Shown one piece after another: positions 20,534 through 30,902 of a stretch of 64,000 nt of DNA. A model generated the notes under the pieces. That model did no database searches. It had not been told where the DNA came from and saw only the letters and a program-made list of their open reading frames with translations. The position numbers and the translations under genes were made by a program. The DNA comes from an uncultured Bacteroidota bacterium (GTDB lineage Bacteria; Bacteroidota; Bacteroidia; Flavobacteriales; Flavobacteriaceae), in NCBI GenBank assembly GCA_902516925.1, contig CABYAF010000001.1:141471-205470 (forward strand), written 5' to 3'. Each line of letters starts with the position of its first letter. Position 1 is the stretch's first letter.

Positions 20534-22657
20534 TTAATTAAAATCAGAATCTGAAGTTTTTACATCAAGCTTAATCTTACTAAATTTTATAGTAATTCCA
20601 CCAGGGATTGGAAGAGCAGGAGTCACTTGATTTATCTCACTTGGTATTAGGACTCCATCAACTTCTTCATACTCATTTACAGTTGTTTCAACAACAATCT
20701 GATTTCCTTCTACCTCTGTAGTCTCTATCTCTTTTAGTTTAAGACCTGACTCAATCGAATAGTATTCAGTTTTATTATCAGTTATTTTAATTTCATAAAC
20801 TTTTTCATCGTTAACAACTGAAGTTCCAATAAGCTCAATCGTTGAAAAATCATAATTTAATTCTGAGAATAAGGCTGAATCAATGATTGCATTTTCAAGC
20901 TCTGAATCTGTTAAAGGTATTCTTTGACCGTTAACCTCATTGTATCCTTGATACTTATTGAAAACACTTTTTTGGACCATCATACCCCCTGCAGTAACTG
21001 TTGCCAGAGATTGATTCTGATTATTTTTCAGAGAATAGAATTCTAAAACAAAACTTTGCCCTTGCATATTTAAATTAGCATTTCCTGAAATCTCAATAGA
21101 TTCAACTTTTCTTAGTCTATCTCTACCACCAATAGAATTTATGTAATTACTTACAATCCCTTCTGCACTTACATCTGTTGATACAGAATAATCTGGCCTT
21201 TGAATTTCACTACCAAACTTATCAAAGTATCTAATTGTAACTTCTTTTCCATTATATTCAAGACCTTCTAAAGCATCTAAAATTTCACTTCCTTTTCCTG
21301 TAACAAATACTCTTGTTTTATTTGTAAGAAAATATTTCTCTGCAGCATTCCTAACATCTTCTTTTGTTACAGAATTGATTTTTTCAAGAAAACTATTGTA
21401 ATAATCTTCAGGTAAATCCTGAGTAATTATATTTCTTGCAAAACCAGCAATTGTTGAAGGATCTTCAAGCGACATAACAAAATTTCCTGTGTACTTTGCC
21501 TTGGCTGAGGACAACTCATCATCAGATACTAATGTGTTTCTCATTTTATCTACCTCTCTAAGTAGTTCAACAGCAGCACTATCGGCAACATCATTTCTAA
21601 CTTGTGCTTGAGCAATAAAATATCCTTTTGTTTTATAACTCTCGGATATTCCTGAGTAAGATCCATATGTCCACCCTTTATCTTCTCTCAGATTATTAAA
21701 TAATCTTCCAGCACCACCTCCACCAAGGATTCTATTAGCAACTAATGCTGAGAAGTAATCTGACTCTTTTTTATTAAAATCAATTGTATTAATTACTGAT
21801 ACAACTGATTGAACACCATTAGGCATATCAACGAAAATTATTTCAGTATCTTCTGGGTTGGCAGGTTCAGGGAAAGATTTTGATAGAATTTCTTTTGATT
21901 CCCAACCACCGAACAATTTAGTTACCTTTTCTTTAATTTCTTCAAAATTTACATCTCCTAATATTACCAAATATGCATTATTAGGGCTTGCATAATTATT
22001 GTAAAAATCAATTGCATCATTTAATTCAGATTTATCCAGAGTCTCTTGTGAAACAAACTCACCATTTGGGTGACTCGCCCCATATGTAATTAGATCTTGA
22101 ACTCTGTTTGCAGCAGTGGCAACATCTTTGTCTGCAGTTTTTAAACTCTCCTTAATTAAATTTTTCTGACTATTAAATTCCTCTTGTGTTAAAAGTGGGT
22201 TTAAAACACCATCTGCCATTAATTCTAATACTCTAGGGAAATATCTTGAAAGTGAGCTAGCGAATGCTCCAGATCCAGACACACTCATTGAGGCACCCAT
22301 AAAATCAACTTCTTCCAGAAATTTTTCTTTTGAAATTGTCTGGGTTCCATTTCCAATCATTTCTCCTAAAATAGAACTAACTCCAGCAACTTCACCTTCA
22401 AAAATCAGTGGATTATCAAATGAAAGTGAAGCTGAAGCTCTCGGTAATTTTGAGTTTTCTACCACCATTATTGTAAGGCCGTTGTCTAATTTAAAAGTAT
22501 TAGGTTTACCAAAAAATATCTCTGGTGCAGGCCCAGATTCGGGCATTACGGATCTGTCTAATTGAGAGTTTACAGGATTATAAAAAATTAATCCAGTTAA
22601 TATTAATGCCTTACTTAAAACACTAGGTTTAATCAAACTTTTTAAAATATTTCTCAT
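20534..22657 (-). CDS. M16 family metallopeptidase (non-catalytic-type partner subunit)
   Basis: 707 aa; peptidase M16 fold (FKLDNGLTIMVVENSKLPRASASLSFDNP, GGGGAGRLFNNLREDKGWTYGSYSG); no clear HXXEH in the N-terminal half. Confidence 0.88.
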   Translation of the reverse strand: MRNILKSLIKPSVLSKALILTGLIFYNPVNSQLDRSVMPESGPAPEIFFGKPNTFKLDNGLTIMVVENSKLPRASASLSFDNPLIFEGEVAGVSSILGEMIGNGTQTISKEKFLEEVDFMGASMSVSGSGAFASSLSRYFPRVLELMADGVLNPLLTQEEFNSQKNLIKESLKTADKDVATAANRVQDLITYGASHPNGEFVSQETLDKSELNDAIDFYNNYASPNNAYLVILGDVNFEEIKEKVTKLFGGWESKEILSKSFPEPANPEDTEIIFVDMPNGVQSVVSVINTIDFNKKESDYFSALVANRILGGGGAGRLFNNLREDKGWTYGSYSGISESYKTKGYFIAQAQVRNDVADSAAVELLREVDKMRNTLVSDDELSSAKAKYTGNFVMSLEDPSTIAGFARNIITQDLPEDYYNSFLEKINSVTKEDVRNAAEKYFLTNKTRVFVTGKGSEILDALEGLEYNGKEVTIRYFDKFGSEIQRPDYSVSTDVSAEGIVSNYINSIGGRDRLRKVESIEISGNANLNMQGQSFVLEFYSLKNNQNQSLATVTAGGMMVQKSVFNKYQGYNEVNGQRIPLTDSELENAIIDSALFSELNYDFSTIELIGTSVVNDEKVYEIKITDNKTEYYSIESGLKLKEIETTEVEGNQIVVETTVNEYEEVDGVLIPSEINQVTPALPIPGGITIKFSKIKLDVKTSDSDFN

Positions 22658-23991
22658 TACTCTATTATTGTTTTATTGTTTTCATCACCTGGCAAGTAAT
22701 CTACCACTACTCTTTGATTTGGCATTAAATATTTTCTTGCAACTTCTCTTATCTCTTCTTTAGTTACACTTTGATAAATTTCAATTTCAGTATTTATTAG
22801 ATTTGCATCTCCATAAAATGTGTGGTAATCTGAGAGTGAATTTGCAATTCCCTCAATTGAAGCATTTCTACTAACAAATTGAGATTCGAGAATATTCTGT
22901 AGTTTCTCATAATCTCTATCTGATATTAAATCTTTTTGAACTTTACTAATCTCCTCATCTATTTCAGATAATAAATCATCAAGTGTAAAGTCACCAAGAG
23001 GCACTGCTAACATTAGATATGTACCATAGTCTTCTTGTGCAAGATTAATAGTTTGAACTCCTAGTGCCATTTTCTTTTCATCTATCATTTTTTTATAAAG
23101 TACAGAGCTTTTACCATCACTTAAATAAGTGGATAGTAAATTAAGAACTCTGGATTCTCTTGTAGTCATTTTAGGTGTGATATAACCAATTAATAGTGCA
23201 GGGACTTGAACATTAGGGTCATACCAAGTTGCCTCAATTGTCTCAGTTATTAGATCTTCTGTTGGAAATTCTTTTTTAATTAGTTCAGAGCTAGGAATAT
23301 CATTAAAATACTTTTTAATCAACATTTTTGTTTCCTCAACATCTATATCACCTGCAACAATTAATGTAGCATTATTTGGTTTATGGTATAATTGATTAAA
23401 TTTCTTAAAATCATCAATATTTGCTGCTTCAAGATCTTTATCTAATCCAATTGTTAATCTTCCATATGGGTGTTTTCTAAAAAGATTACTTCTTACGGCA
23501 TATAGAAGAGCTCCATATGGAGCATTTCTTAGTCTGAAGTTTTTTTCCTCTTTTACAACACCTTCCTGTAATGTAATTCTATCCTCTTGTCTTATTACTG
23601 GATGTAACATTCTTTCTGATTCCATCCACAGACTTAATTCTAATTTATTTGAGGGGAAAACTTCATAGTAATAAGTTTGGTCATCTGACGTATACGCATT
23701 ATTTGATCCACCGTTGGCTTCAACAATTTTAAACCATTGGCCTCCTTCAATATTTTTTGTTCCTTCAAAAAGCAGGTGCTCAAAAAAGTGAGCAAACCCA
23801 GTTCTTCCCTCTTCTTCATCTTTAGAACCCACATGATATGAAACAGCAGTAGTAATTACTGGTGCTGTATTATCTTGGTGAAGAATAACGTGAAGTCTGT
23901 TATCTAGGTCATATTCAACAAATTCAATCTGTTGTGAATTCAGTACTAAAAATGAAAGAGCAGTTAATATGCTTGTGAAAATATTTCTCAT
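22657..23991 (-). CDS. M16 family zinc metallopeptidase
   Basis: 444 aa; inverted zinc motif HFFEHLLFEG (HXXEH), YHKPNNATLIVAGDID; 1-nt overlap with next gene. Confidence 0.95.
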   Translation of the reverse strand: MRNIFTSILTALSFLVLNSQQIEFVEYDLDNRLHVILHQDNTAPVITTAVSYHVGSKDEEEGRTGFAHFFEHLLFEGTKNIEGGQWFKIVEANGGSNNAYTSDDQTYYYEVFPSNKLELSLWMESERMLHPVIRQEDRITLQEGVVKEEKNFRLRNAPYGALLYAVRSNLFRKHPYGRLTIGLDKDLEAANIDDFKKFNQLYHKPNNATLIVAGDIDVEETKMLIKKYFNDIPSSELIKKEFPTEDLITETIEATWYDPNVQVPALLIGYITPKMTTRESRVLNLLSTYLSDGKSSVLYKKMIDEKKMALGVQTINLAQEDYGTYLMLAVPLGDFTLDDLLSEIDEEISKVQKDLISDRDYEKLQNILESQFVSRNASIEGIANSLSDYHTFYGDANLINTEIEIYQSVTKEEIREVARKYLMPNQRVVVDYLPGDENNKTIIE

Positions 23992-24041
23992 TTTAATAAA
24001 TTAATTTATGTTTTAGGTTCCCAAAGGTAATGAATCTTTAC

Positions 24042-24049
24042 TAACTTTG
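24042..24049 (+). promoter_or_regulatory. Candidate -7 promoter element (TAACTTTG) upstream of tesB-like gene
   Basis: TANNTTTG match, 51 nt before ATG at 24101; supports the shorter start. Confidence 0.3.
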
Positions 24050-24100
24050 TTCTACAAAGCCTCTATTTTTAGGGGGGTTTACAAAGTTTTGACAAATTTT

Positions 24101-24961
24101 ATGGATATAAACGAATTAATTTCAATAGTTACACTCAAAAAAATTGGAGACAATAAATTTGAGGGTCAAAATTATAAAACAGTCTGGGGTAGAATCTTTG
24201 GAGGTCAAGTATTAAGTCAATCACTACACGCAGCATATCAGACTGTACCTGAAGATAGAATTGCCCATTCTATGCATGGGTACTTTATTTTACCTGGAGA
24301 CTTAAAAGAAACAGTTACTTACGAGGTTGATAATATTAGAAATGGTGGAAGCTTCACAACAAGAAGAGTTGTAGCATTCCAGAAAGGAAGAGCAATTTTT
24401 AATATGGCTGCCTCTTTTCAAAAGGATGAAGAAGGGTATGACCACCAAATTCAAAAACCTAATGTCTTAAGTCCGAGTTTATTACTTACAGATTTTGAGC
24501 AAGCAGAAAAGTTTAAGGATGAGCTTGCGGAAAGGTATCAAATATTTTTAGCTGCTCATCCTAAGGTATTTGATTTTAAACCAGTTGGAACAAATATTTT
24601 TTTAAGAAAAGAAAATGCACTTCCAATTAATCATTGTTGGTTTAGGTTAAAGTACAAAATAGATATGCCCCTTCAATTTCATCATCAACTATTAGCATTT
24701 GTTAGTGACTATCAGCTTCTTGCCACTGCATCTCTTCCTCACAGAAAACAAATTGCAAAGACTCGGGCGTACTATGCTAGTCTTGATCATGCTCTCTGGT
24801 TTCATCGTGATTTTTCTATCAATGATTGGCTGCTTTATGATATGGAGAGTCCTAGTGCTTCAAATTCTAGAGGATTTGCAAGAGGGAGTATTTTTAAAGA
24901 AGATGGGACTATGATTGCCTCAGTTGCTCAAGAGGGATTAATGAGAAAATTAAAGAAATAA
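24101..24961 (+). CDS. tesB: Acyl-CoA thioesterase II
   Basis: Start set at MDINELISIVTLKKIGDN (24101) in ORF 24047..24961; GQNYKTVWGRIFGGQVLSQSLHAA, SLDHALWFHRDFSINDWLLYDMESPSASNSRGFARGSIF. Confidence 0.93.
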   Translation: MDINELISIVTLKKIGDNKFEGQNYKTVWGRIFGGQVLSQSLHAAYQTVPEDRIAHSMHGYFILPGDLKETVTYEVDNIRNGGSFTTRRVVAFQKGRAIFNMAASFQKDEEGYDHQIQKPNVLSPSLLLTDFEQAEKFKDELAERYQIFLAAHPKVFDFKPVGTNIFLRKENALPINHCWFRLKYKIDMPLQFHHQLLAFVSDYQLLATASLPHRKQIAKTRAYYASLDHALWFHRDFSINDWLLYDMESPSASNSRGFARGSIFKEDGTMIASVAQEGLMRKLKK

Positions 24962-24963
24962 TA

Positions 24964-25632
24964 ATGCATAAGTATTTCTTCTTTTTTTTGATGATTATTG
25001 GCTCATGTCAGAAAGAAGAAAATAAATCAAATGATAGGGCCTCTATGGATGAATCACAATTTAATCAACTAGAAATATCTCAACAGTTAGATAGGGATAA
25101 AATAGATTCAATTTTAGTTACAACAAATATTTTTGAGATTTCATACAATGAGGTTTTTGAACAACCAAACTGGGTTAAATACACTGTTAGAGATATTGTT
25201 AAAAATGCAGATAGAGATGGAATGAACTTCTACACTGTTGATTCTATTTATACATCAGATGATAATGATTATTACTCAAATAGATGGGATAGAGGTCACA
25301 TGGCTCCAGCAGGTTCATTTAATGATACATATGAGAATTTATACTCAACCTTTACATACCTAAATGTTGCACTACAGTATGACGATCTTAATCGAGGTGC
25401 ATGGGTGGACCTTGAAGAGCAAATAAGAGAGTGGGCCGATGAGTATGGTGACATTGATATTGAAATATATTTAGAGTTTAATTCCAATCATATAACTCTT
25501 GAAACCGGCGCACATGTGCCAACAGCTTTCTATAAGTATGTCTTTTTTCCTGATACTTCAAAAAAATGCTTTTACTTCCCTAATGTTTCTCCAGAGAAAG
25601 TGTGGACTGAATATGAGATAGAATGTGATTGA
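24964..25632 (+). CDS. DNA/RNA non-specific endonuclease (lipoprotein)
   Basis: 222 aa; lipobox MIIGSC; DRGHMAPAGSF (DRGH catalytic motif) of NUC1/EndoG family. Confidence 0.88.
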   Translation: MHKYFFFFLMIIGSCQKEENKSNDRASMDESQFNQLEISQQLDRDKIDSILVTTNIFEISYNEVFEQPNWVKYTVRDIVKNADRDGMNFYTVDSIYTSDDNDYYSNRWDRGHMAPAGSFNDTYENLYSTFTYLNVALQYDDLNRGAWVDLEEQIREWADEYGDIDIEIYLEFNSNHITLETGAHVPTAFYKYVFFPDTSKKCFYFPNVSPEKVWTEYEIECD

Positions 25633-25681
25633 TATTATGAAACATATAAATCAAATAAATAATTATTCATAAATTGAATGT

Positions 25682-26050
25682 ATGAAAGAAAGAAAAGAGT
25701 GGAGGCCACTTCCTGACTCTATTACAATAAAGGATAGTAAAATTGAAGGCCTTGGCGTGTTTGCTACTCAAGATATTCCTACAAACACTGACCTTGGAAT
25801 ATCTCATGTATATGATGACAGATTCCCAGATAATTATATAAGACTACCATTAGGAGCATTTATAAACCATCATGAAATGCCAAACTGTAAAGCAGTTGTT
25901 TCTGAATCACATGAATCAATTGGGAAAATAAAACATATAAGAATAATTGCTGAAAAAAATATTATATCAGGCGAAGAACTTACCTTAAATTACATAATCA
26001 ACAAACTTGATAATCCTCTTTGGGAATTTGAGTACGAAGTTTCACAGTAA
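25682..26050 (+). CDS. SET domain-containing protein
   Basis: 122 aa; KIEGLGVFATQDIPTNTDLG, FINHHEMPNCKA, IISGEELTLNYI. Confidence 0.85.
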   Translation: MKERKEWRPLPDSITIKDSKIEGLGVFATQDIPTNTDLGISHVYDDRFPDNYIRLPLGAFINHHEMPNCKAVVSESHESIGKIKHIRIIAEKNIISGEELTLNYIINKLDNPLWEFEYEVSQ

Positions 26051-26491
26051 TTAATTTGTTTTTGTTCCAATTATTTCAAACATGTCAAAAGCATAACCTG
26101 TTACCTCGTCCCCTTCAACATATAGCTCAAAAAAACCTGTAACACTATACTCAGGAACAAAGATCTCTATAAAGAGAATATTATCCTCAACTTCTGTAGT
26201 CTGAAATATAAAAAAACTAGATGCTTCGACAGAATCTCCAGTAAGCTCAGCTTTCAGGATATCATTTTCAGCAGAAACTTTCATTGTTAGAGAACCATCA
26301 TCTCCTGAAGGAATACCCTTAATTTCAATGGCGTAATCTCCTAAAAATTTTTGATAAATATTATCTGATACAACTTCATCATTTGTTGCTGTCTCCACAG
26401 TGTTATTTTCAGTTACAGTCTGAGTAGTTTTAAAGATACTGCATGATGTAAACATCAGTAAAAATGTAAGAACTAAAATTTTAAATTTCAT
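26051..26491 (-). CDS. Hypothetical lipoprotein
   Basis: 146 aa; lipobox LMFTSC; no recognised domain. Confidence 0.8.
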   Translation of the reverse strand: MKFKILVLTFLLMFTSCSIFKTTQTVTENNTVETATNDEVVSDNIYQKFLGDYAIEIKGIPSGDDGSLTMKVSAENDILKAELTGDSVEASSFFIFQTTEVEDNILFIEIFVPEYSVTGFFELYVEGDEVTGYAFDMFEIIGTKTN

Positions 26492-26496
26492 ATTTA

Positions 26497-28734
26497 TTAT
26501 ATTCCAATTAAGTACTGAAATTTAAGAAAAAATTGAGATTTATTCACCCTAAAAGGGTCTAAATCTTCTGGTTCTAAATCAAAATTATGAATTGAATTTT
26601 GAATCCCACCAATGTAAAAAACTGTTGATGGGTTTGGATTCCATTTTAACAGAGGCTGAAAAAGAAAAGTATCATTGAATTTATTATATTCGGAGACTAA
26701 CCTTAAACTTAAGTCATTATTAAACTGGTAACTAAAAGACAACCTTGATATGTATCCATCATAAATCGCTTTGTTGTTTTCTAGACTTTCTAATCTTGAA
26801 TAATTAATTGATGAACTTAAGTTAATATTATTCCCAAGCTTATAAGCAATGCTAAAAAATATAGATTTTTCTTTACCAATTCTTGGTATCTCTTCGTTAA
26901 ATGCAATCTCTTTACCAACTTTTCCTTCAAAATCAAAGCTCAAATTATCAGTAGGAAATCCTCGAATTTCTATACTAGATTTTCCGTAATTTCTAAAATC
27001 AATATTTAGATACTTCCTAAATAAATTATATTCATAAACATACCCAATTTCTGTTTTTCCAAATGTTTTAACGCTAATGTTAAAATCAAAATTTTTGGTC
27101 TTCAATTTATTATCATAGTTATAGTTAATGTCTCCTTTTAGGCTTGCATTAAATTCTTTTAGATATTTTTTGTCAAAAAAACTAGTATACCCGTGGTATA
27201 AAGTGCCATACTTTCTGTTTATTCGAGGAACAAATCCAACGTCTGCTCTAAAACCTGGAGAAATTCCTTTGTAAAATATAGAGGTGTTCCAATGCTCTGT
27301 ATTTCTAGATAGTCTGATATAACTAGCACTTCCTTTAAATTTCTCTCCATCTAGTTTAACTGTCTTATCTAAAAATGTTTCTTCACTTTCAACCCAATTC
27401 GCAATTGGTTCTTTATTGTAACTTTTAGAAAATTCAAATTGAAATCTCCATATTGTTTTAAATGTGAACAACCCATCAATTCCAATTAGATTTCCATAAC
27501 CACCTTCTTTATAGAACCTGTTTGTCGTGAATATTCCATATTTTGATCCTTTATTAATTAATCTCTGATGGCGAAATGCGTTTACATAACTAACACCTCC
27601 ATTACCATTATAAGATTTATCTTCACCTCCTATCAAATATGGTGATACATCATCTACAGCATTTAAAAGAATTGTACCTGAATTTTTTCCAAGATTAACA
27701 AATTTTGATGCAAAACTAGGAGAGTTAATAGTTCTAGAGTAAAATCCTCTATCCATAAATTTCAGCAGATCCATTCCTTTATTAAAAAATGGTCTTAACT
27801 CAGGATAGTCTAATGCAAAAGAGGAGTTAATATCTATTTGTGTTTCATCAGCTTCAACCTGAGAGAAGTCTGGGTTAATTGTTGCCTCAACTGAAGAGGA
27901 TGGAGAAAAATCATAGTTGAGACCAATACCAACCTCACCTTTAACTTTTCCATATTCAATAGGATCGTTATACCCTGTTTGTCTTTGGCCTGATATGTTT
28001 GATGAAATATATGGAAGTAGCTCAGTCTTTCCACTATATACAATGTCTTTCATAATCAATTTATCTGTGACTTGACATACCCAGCAAGGATCTGATCTGT
28101 CATATGGCTGAGTTTGACTTCTGTAAAAAGTTCCATCAAGTGTAAAAACTCTTGATATATTAAAGTTCCAAATTTGATTTTTTCCGGGGGGATATGGAAG
28201 TGAATTAATTGGAACTTTAAATTCTAGAATATATCCATCATCTACTATTGAGCTCATAGTTTCGAAGACAGCATTATAAGCACTATCGTAAGTATCTGCC
28301 TCATTTATTGCATTTTTAACCCTAAGGTCGACCTGACTTCCAAATGCATTTGATCCTAAAATATAATTTGACCTTGAGTCACCAAAAGGATCAAACCTCA
28401 AGAATATCATGTCTTCATTCTCATACTCTGCTTGGTCTCTTGGCTTTACTTGCCCTCTAATATTTTCTGGATTACCATAAGCTTTTACTCCAAAATAAAT
28501 GTAGGTGTCAGTATATGTAATATATACTTCTGATTTAAGTTTTGTTGGAGTATTATCACCTGGCTCTTGTTCATAGTCTAAAGTTGCAATTTTTGAATTT
28601 CTTTTTTCATCCTCAGAAATAATACCATCTAATATTATATCATTATCTGTTGATTTAGTTAGATTAAATTCTTTTTGGGCAAAACAAAAGTTTGGAAAAA
28701 GAAGGATTAATATTAAGAATATTATTTCTCTCAT
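26497..28734 (-). CDS. DUF5916 domain-containing protein (CBM9-like N-terminus, outer-membrane barrel)
   Basis: 745 aa; N-terminal DIILDGIISEDE, EDMIFLRFDPFGDSRSNY, NPDFSQVEADETQIDINSSFALDYPELRPFFNKGMDLL. Confidence 0.88.
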   Translation of the reverse strand: MREIIFLILILLFPNFCFAQKEFNLTKSTDNDIILDGIISEDEKRNSKIATLDYEQEPGDNTPTKLKSEVYITYTDTYIYFGVKAYGNPENIRGQVKPRDQAEYENEDMIFLRFDPFGDSRSNYILGSNAFGSQVDLRVKNAINEADTYDSAYNAVFETMSSIVDDGYILEFKVPINSLPYPPGKNQIWNFNISRVFTLDGTFYRSQTQPYDRSDPCWVCQVTDKLIMKDIVYSGKTELLPYISSNISGQRQTGYNDPIEYGKVKGEVGIGLNYDFSPSSSVEATINPDFSQVEADETQIDINSSFALDYPELRPFFNKGMDLLKFMDRGFYSRTINSPSFASKFVNLGKNSGTILLNAVDDVSPYLIGGEDKSYNGNGGVSYVNAFRHQRLINKGSKYGIFTTNRFYKEGGYGNLIGIDGLFTFKTIWRFQFEFSKSYNKEPIANWVESEETFLDKTVKLDGEKFKGSASYIRLSRNTEHWNTSIFYKGISPGFRADVGFVPRINRKYGTLYHGYTSFFDKKYLKEFNASLKGDINYNYDNKLKTKNFDFNISVKTFGKTEIGYVYEYNLFRKYLNIDFRNYGKSSIEIRGFPTDNLSFDFEGKVGKEIAFNEEIPRIGKEKSIFFSIAYKLGNNINLSSSINYSRLESLENNKAIYDGYISRLSFSYQFNNDLSLRLVSEYNKFNDTFLFQPLLKWNPNPSTVFYIGGIQNSIHNFDLEPEDLDPFRVNKSQFFLKFQYLIGI

Positions 28735-28775
28735 TTAAAGCAGCAAATTTAGATAAAAACGGGGATCAGTAATCT

Positions 28776-29243
28776 TTATTTAACTTTAATTAATAATATC
28801 CCTTCATTAATATTTGCCTCTGAGTCATATGGAATCAATTTATCATCATCGAATTTCCAATATGCAGTATCGCCCAGTCGAACTTCAGATTGTTCGGATA
28901 TTTCATCTAATACTAAGTAGCCATTTTCATTTATTTCCCAACTAAAAACGACTCTACTTTGTTTTGTCTCACTAGTAATTACATTTATTTCAGCTGTTTT
29001 GTCTTTCTTAAAATCAAATAATATTTTTGTCTTATCTAGTGCTTTTTCAATAACCCCAGAAAAAGTTCTTGCTGCTAATTTTTCAAATCCAGTTAACTCA
29101 TCTGAGTTTTTGATTACATCTTTTATGTCTAGTTTGAATTCCCACTCACCAATTAAACTACTTTCTAGATTCTCTTGAGAATGACTATTGGAAATTGTCA
29201 GAAAAGATAAAATCAAAAAAAATACTCTTATTCTTTTAATCAT
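28776..29243 (-). CDS. Hypothetical secreted protein (lipocalin-like)
   Basis: 155 aa; signal peptide, LIGEWEFKLDIKD...; 8-nt overlap with upstream IDO gene. Confidence 0.65.
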   Translation of the reverse strand: MIKRIRVFFLILSFLTISNSHSQENLESSLIGEWEFKLDIKDVIKNSDELTGFEKLAARTFSGVIEKALDKTKILFDFKKDKTAEINVITSETKQSRVVFSWEINENGYLVLDEISEQSEVRLGDTAYWKFDDDKLIPYDSEANINEGILLIKVK

Positions 29244-30639
29244 CGTTAAGACTCATCTTTTTGTTTAGTGAAAAAACCTTGTCAGCATTGTAATCATCTC
29301 CATGAAGTAATTTTAGCTGTCTATTAAGTAAGTCTCTTTTTTTGGAAAGCTTACTATCAAACTCCTCGGTATTAATGAAGTCTGAATTTTGGGGCAATAA
29401 ACTAATTACATCATCCATATAGTTTAACACAGCAGTAATCTGATTTGGAATCCAAGAAATTATTGGAGTACCTCCAGTCGCTTTAGCATATTTTGTATTG
29501 GCCATTATATATCTTTGAACAAATTGCCAGTGACCATTTCTGAAATAATATATTTCATCAAGAATTTGAATTAACAGACACAGCCCCTCCTCATTATTTG
29601 ACTCTTTTAGACTGTTAAATAATCTGCTATTTACCATTTCATTTTTAATATCTTCTAAAAAATTTTGTATACACTTTGGTCTATATGATCTTAAATCAAG
29701 CAGATATTTTGTGAGATCATTTGATGGATAATAATCAATAACTCCTGTAAAGATATCAGCAGTTGGAATAATATTATCTTGGGCTCCTGTCTGGCCTCTG
29801 TATTGAACTGGTTTATCCGATACCCCTTCATATATCACTCCATCCCCAAATATTTCATCATTACCTTTAATGCCCATAATAAACACTCTAAAGTCATTAT
29901 AATGTCTCCATCTTGAGGCTTGCCACATTATTTGTCTTCTTTCATTTATCTTTTTCATAGCCGAAAGACACTTTTTAAGCGAATTATTTACTCCAGTTGA
30001 ATCACTTGATTCTAGATAGTCAAAAATGCTACCAATCAATTCAGGGGAATGTTGATTAATATCAACATGAAGCATTATGAAGCCTCTCTCATCATCCATC
30101 CCAGAGAACTTAGCTGCCATTGCAAGATTCTCCCACTCAAAACCTTTGGTATTATCTATCTTTACGTAATTACCTAGAGAATATGCATAATGGTAATCTA
30201 AAAATGGATAGACATCAAGTTTTTTACTAACTAACACAAAAGGCTCGGCAATTTGAGCAGGTAAAGTACTGTGTGCTTTTCCATATTTTTTTGTTTTAAT
30301 ATAATTGAAATGAGCAGGCGCTAGAAGGTAAGCGCTTGTGAGAAATGCATATGATCTAAATAAAGCCTGAACAATAAAGACATCATCTTCTTTAGTTACC
30401 AGTTCTTTTAAATTTGTTAGATTATGAACCCCCTCTTCGAAATCCCCTTTTTTTGAAAGCAACCCATCACTTCCATCTTCTTTTTTAATTGGCATTTTAT
30501 CAATTAGTTTTTGAAGCTCATCATATCTTTCAGGGAGTCTTGATAATGGATTTTTCTTAGGAAGAAAGCCGTTTACTGAGTTGACTTCAAAGAAATTATC
30601 AGTGTAATTTTCTAATTTCAATGTATTTGGTTTTAACAT
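29236..30639 (-). CDS. Indoleamine 2,3-dioxygenase family protein
   Basis: 467 aa; YRGQTGAQDNIIPTADIFTGV, YYFRNGHWQFVQRYIMANTKYAKATGGTPIISWIPNQI, typical of IDO heme-domain C-terminus. Confidence 0.82.
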   Translation of the reverse strand: MLKPNTLKLENYTDNFFEVNSVNGFLPKKNPLSRLPERYDELQKLIDKMPIKKEDGSDGLLSKKGDFEEGVHNLTNLKELVTKEDDVFIVQALFRSYAFLTSAYLLAPAHFNYIKTKKYGKAHSTLPAQIAEPFVLVSKKLDVYPFLDYHYAYSLGNYVKIDNTKGFEWENLAMAAKFSGMDDERGFIMLHVDINQHSPELIGSIFDYLESSDSTGVNNSLKKCLSAMKKINERRQIMWQASRWRHYNDFRVFIMGIKGNDEIFGDGVIYEGVSDKPVQYRGQTGAQDNIIPTADIFTGVIDYYPSNDLTKYLLDLRSYRPKCIQNFLEDIKNEMVNSRLFNSLKESNNEEGLCLLIQILDEIYYFRNGHWQFVQRYIMANTKYAKATGGTPIISWIPNQITAVLNYMDDVISLLPQNSDFINTEEFDSKLSKKRDLLNRQLKLLHGDDYNADKVFSLNKKMSLNDD

Positions 30640-30653
30640 AAATGTATGGAAAA

Positions 30654-30869
30654 TTAATTATTACAAGAACCAATACTCCAAGTATTTACACCTTCTGATT
30701 CTGCTACACATTTATTGGAATAAGTAGTATTATCACAACCACATACTGGCATGTACTCTTTGGTGCATGCAATTAGTTTTTTTTCAGACTTACAGGGTTG
30801 ATTTTCAGATTTAGAACATCCAACTAACAATGTGAAAATGAAAAAATAAAAGCCTAGTTGCTTGAACAT
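30654..30869 (-). CDS. Kazal-type serine protease inhibitor domain lipoprotein
   Basis: 71 aa; lipobox [41 protein letters not shown]. Confidence 0.88.
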   Translation of the reverse strand: MFKQLGFYFFIFTLLVGCSKSENQPCKSEKKLIACTKEYMPVCGCDNTTYSNKCVAESEGVNTWSIGSCNN

Positions 30870-30902
30870 TTTTTATTAAATTGAAGTAAAATTAATAATT
30901 AA

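Noticed and set aside
24964-25632. Nuclease as a toxin of a contact or defence system
   Set aside because: No immunity gene, secretion-system marker or toxin-delivery domain next to it; looks like a stand-alone lipoprotein nuclease.
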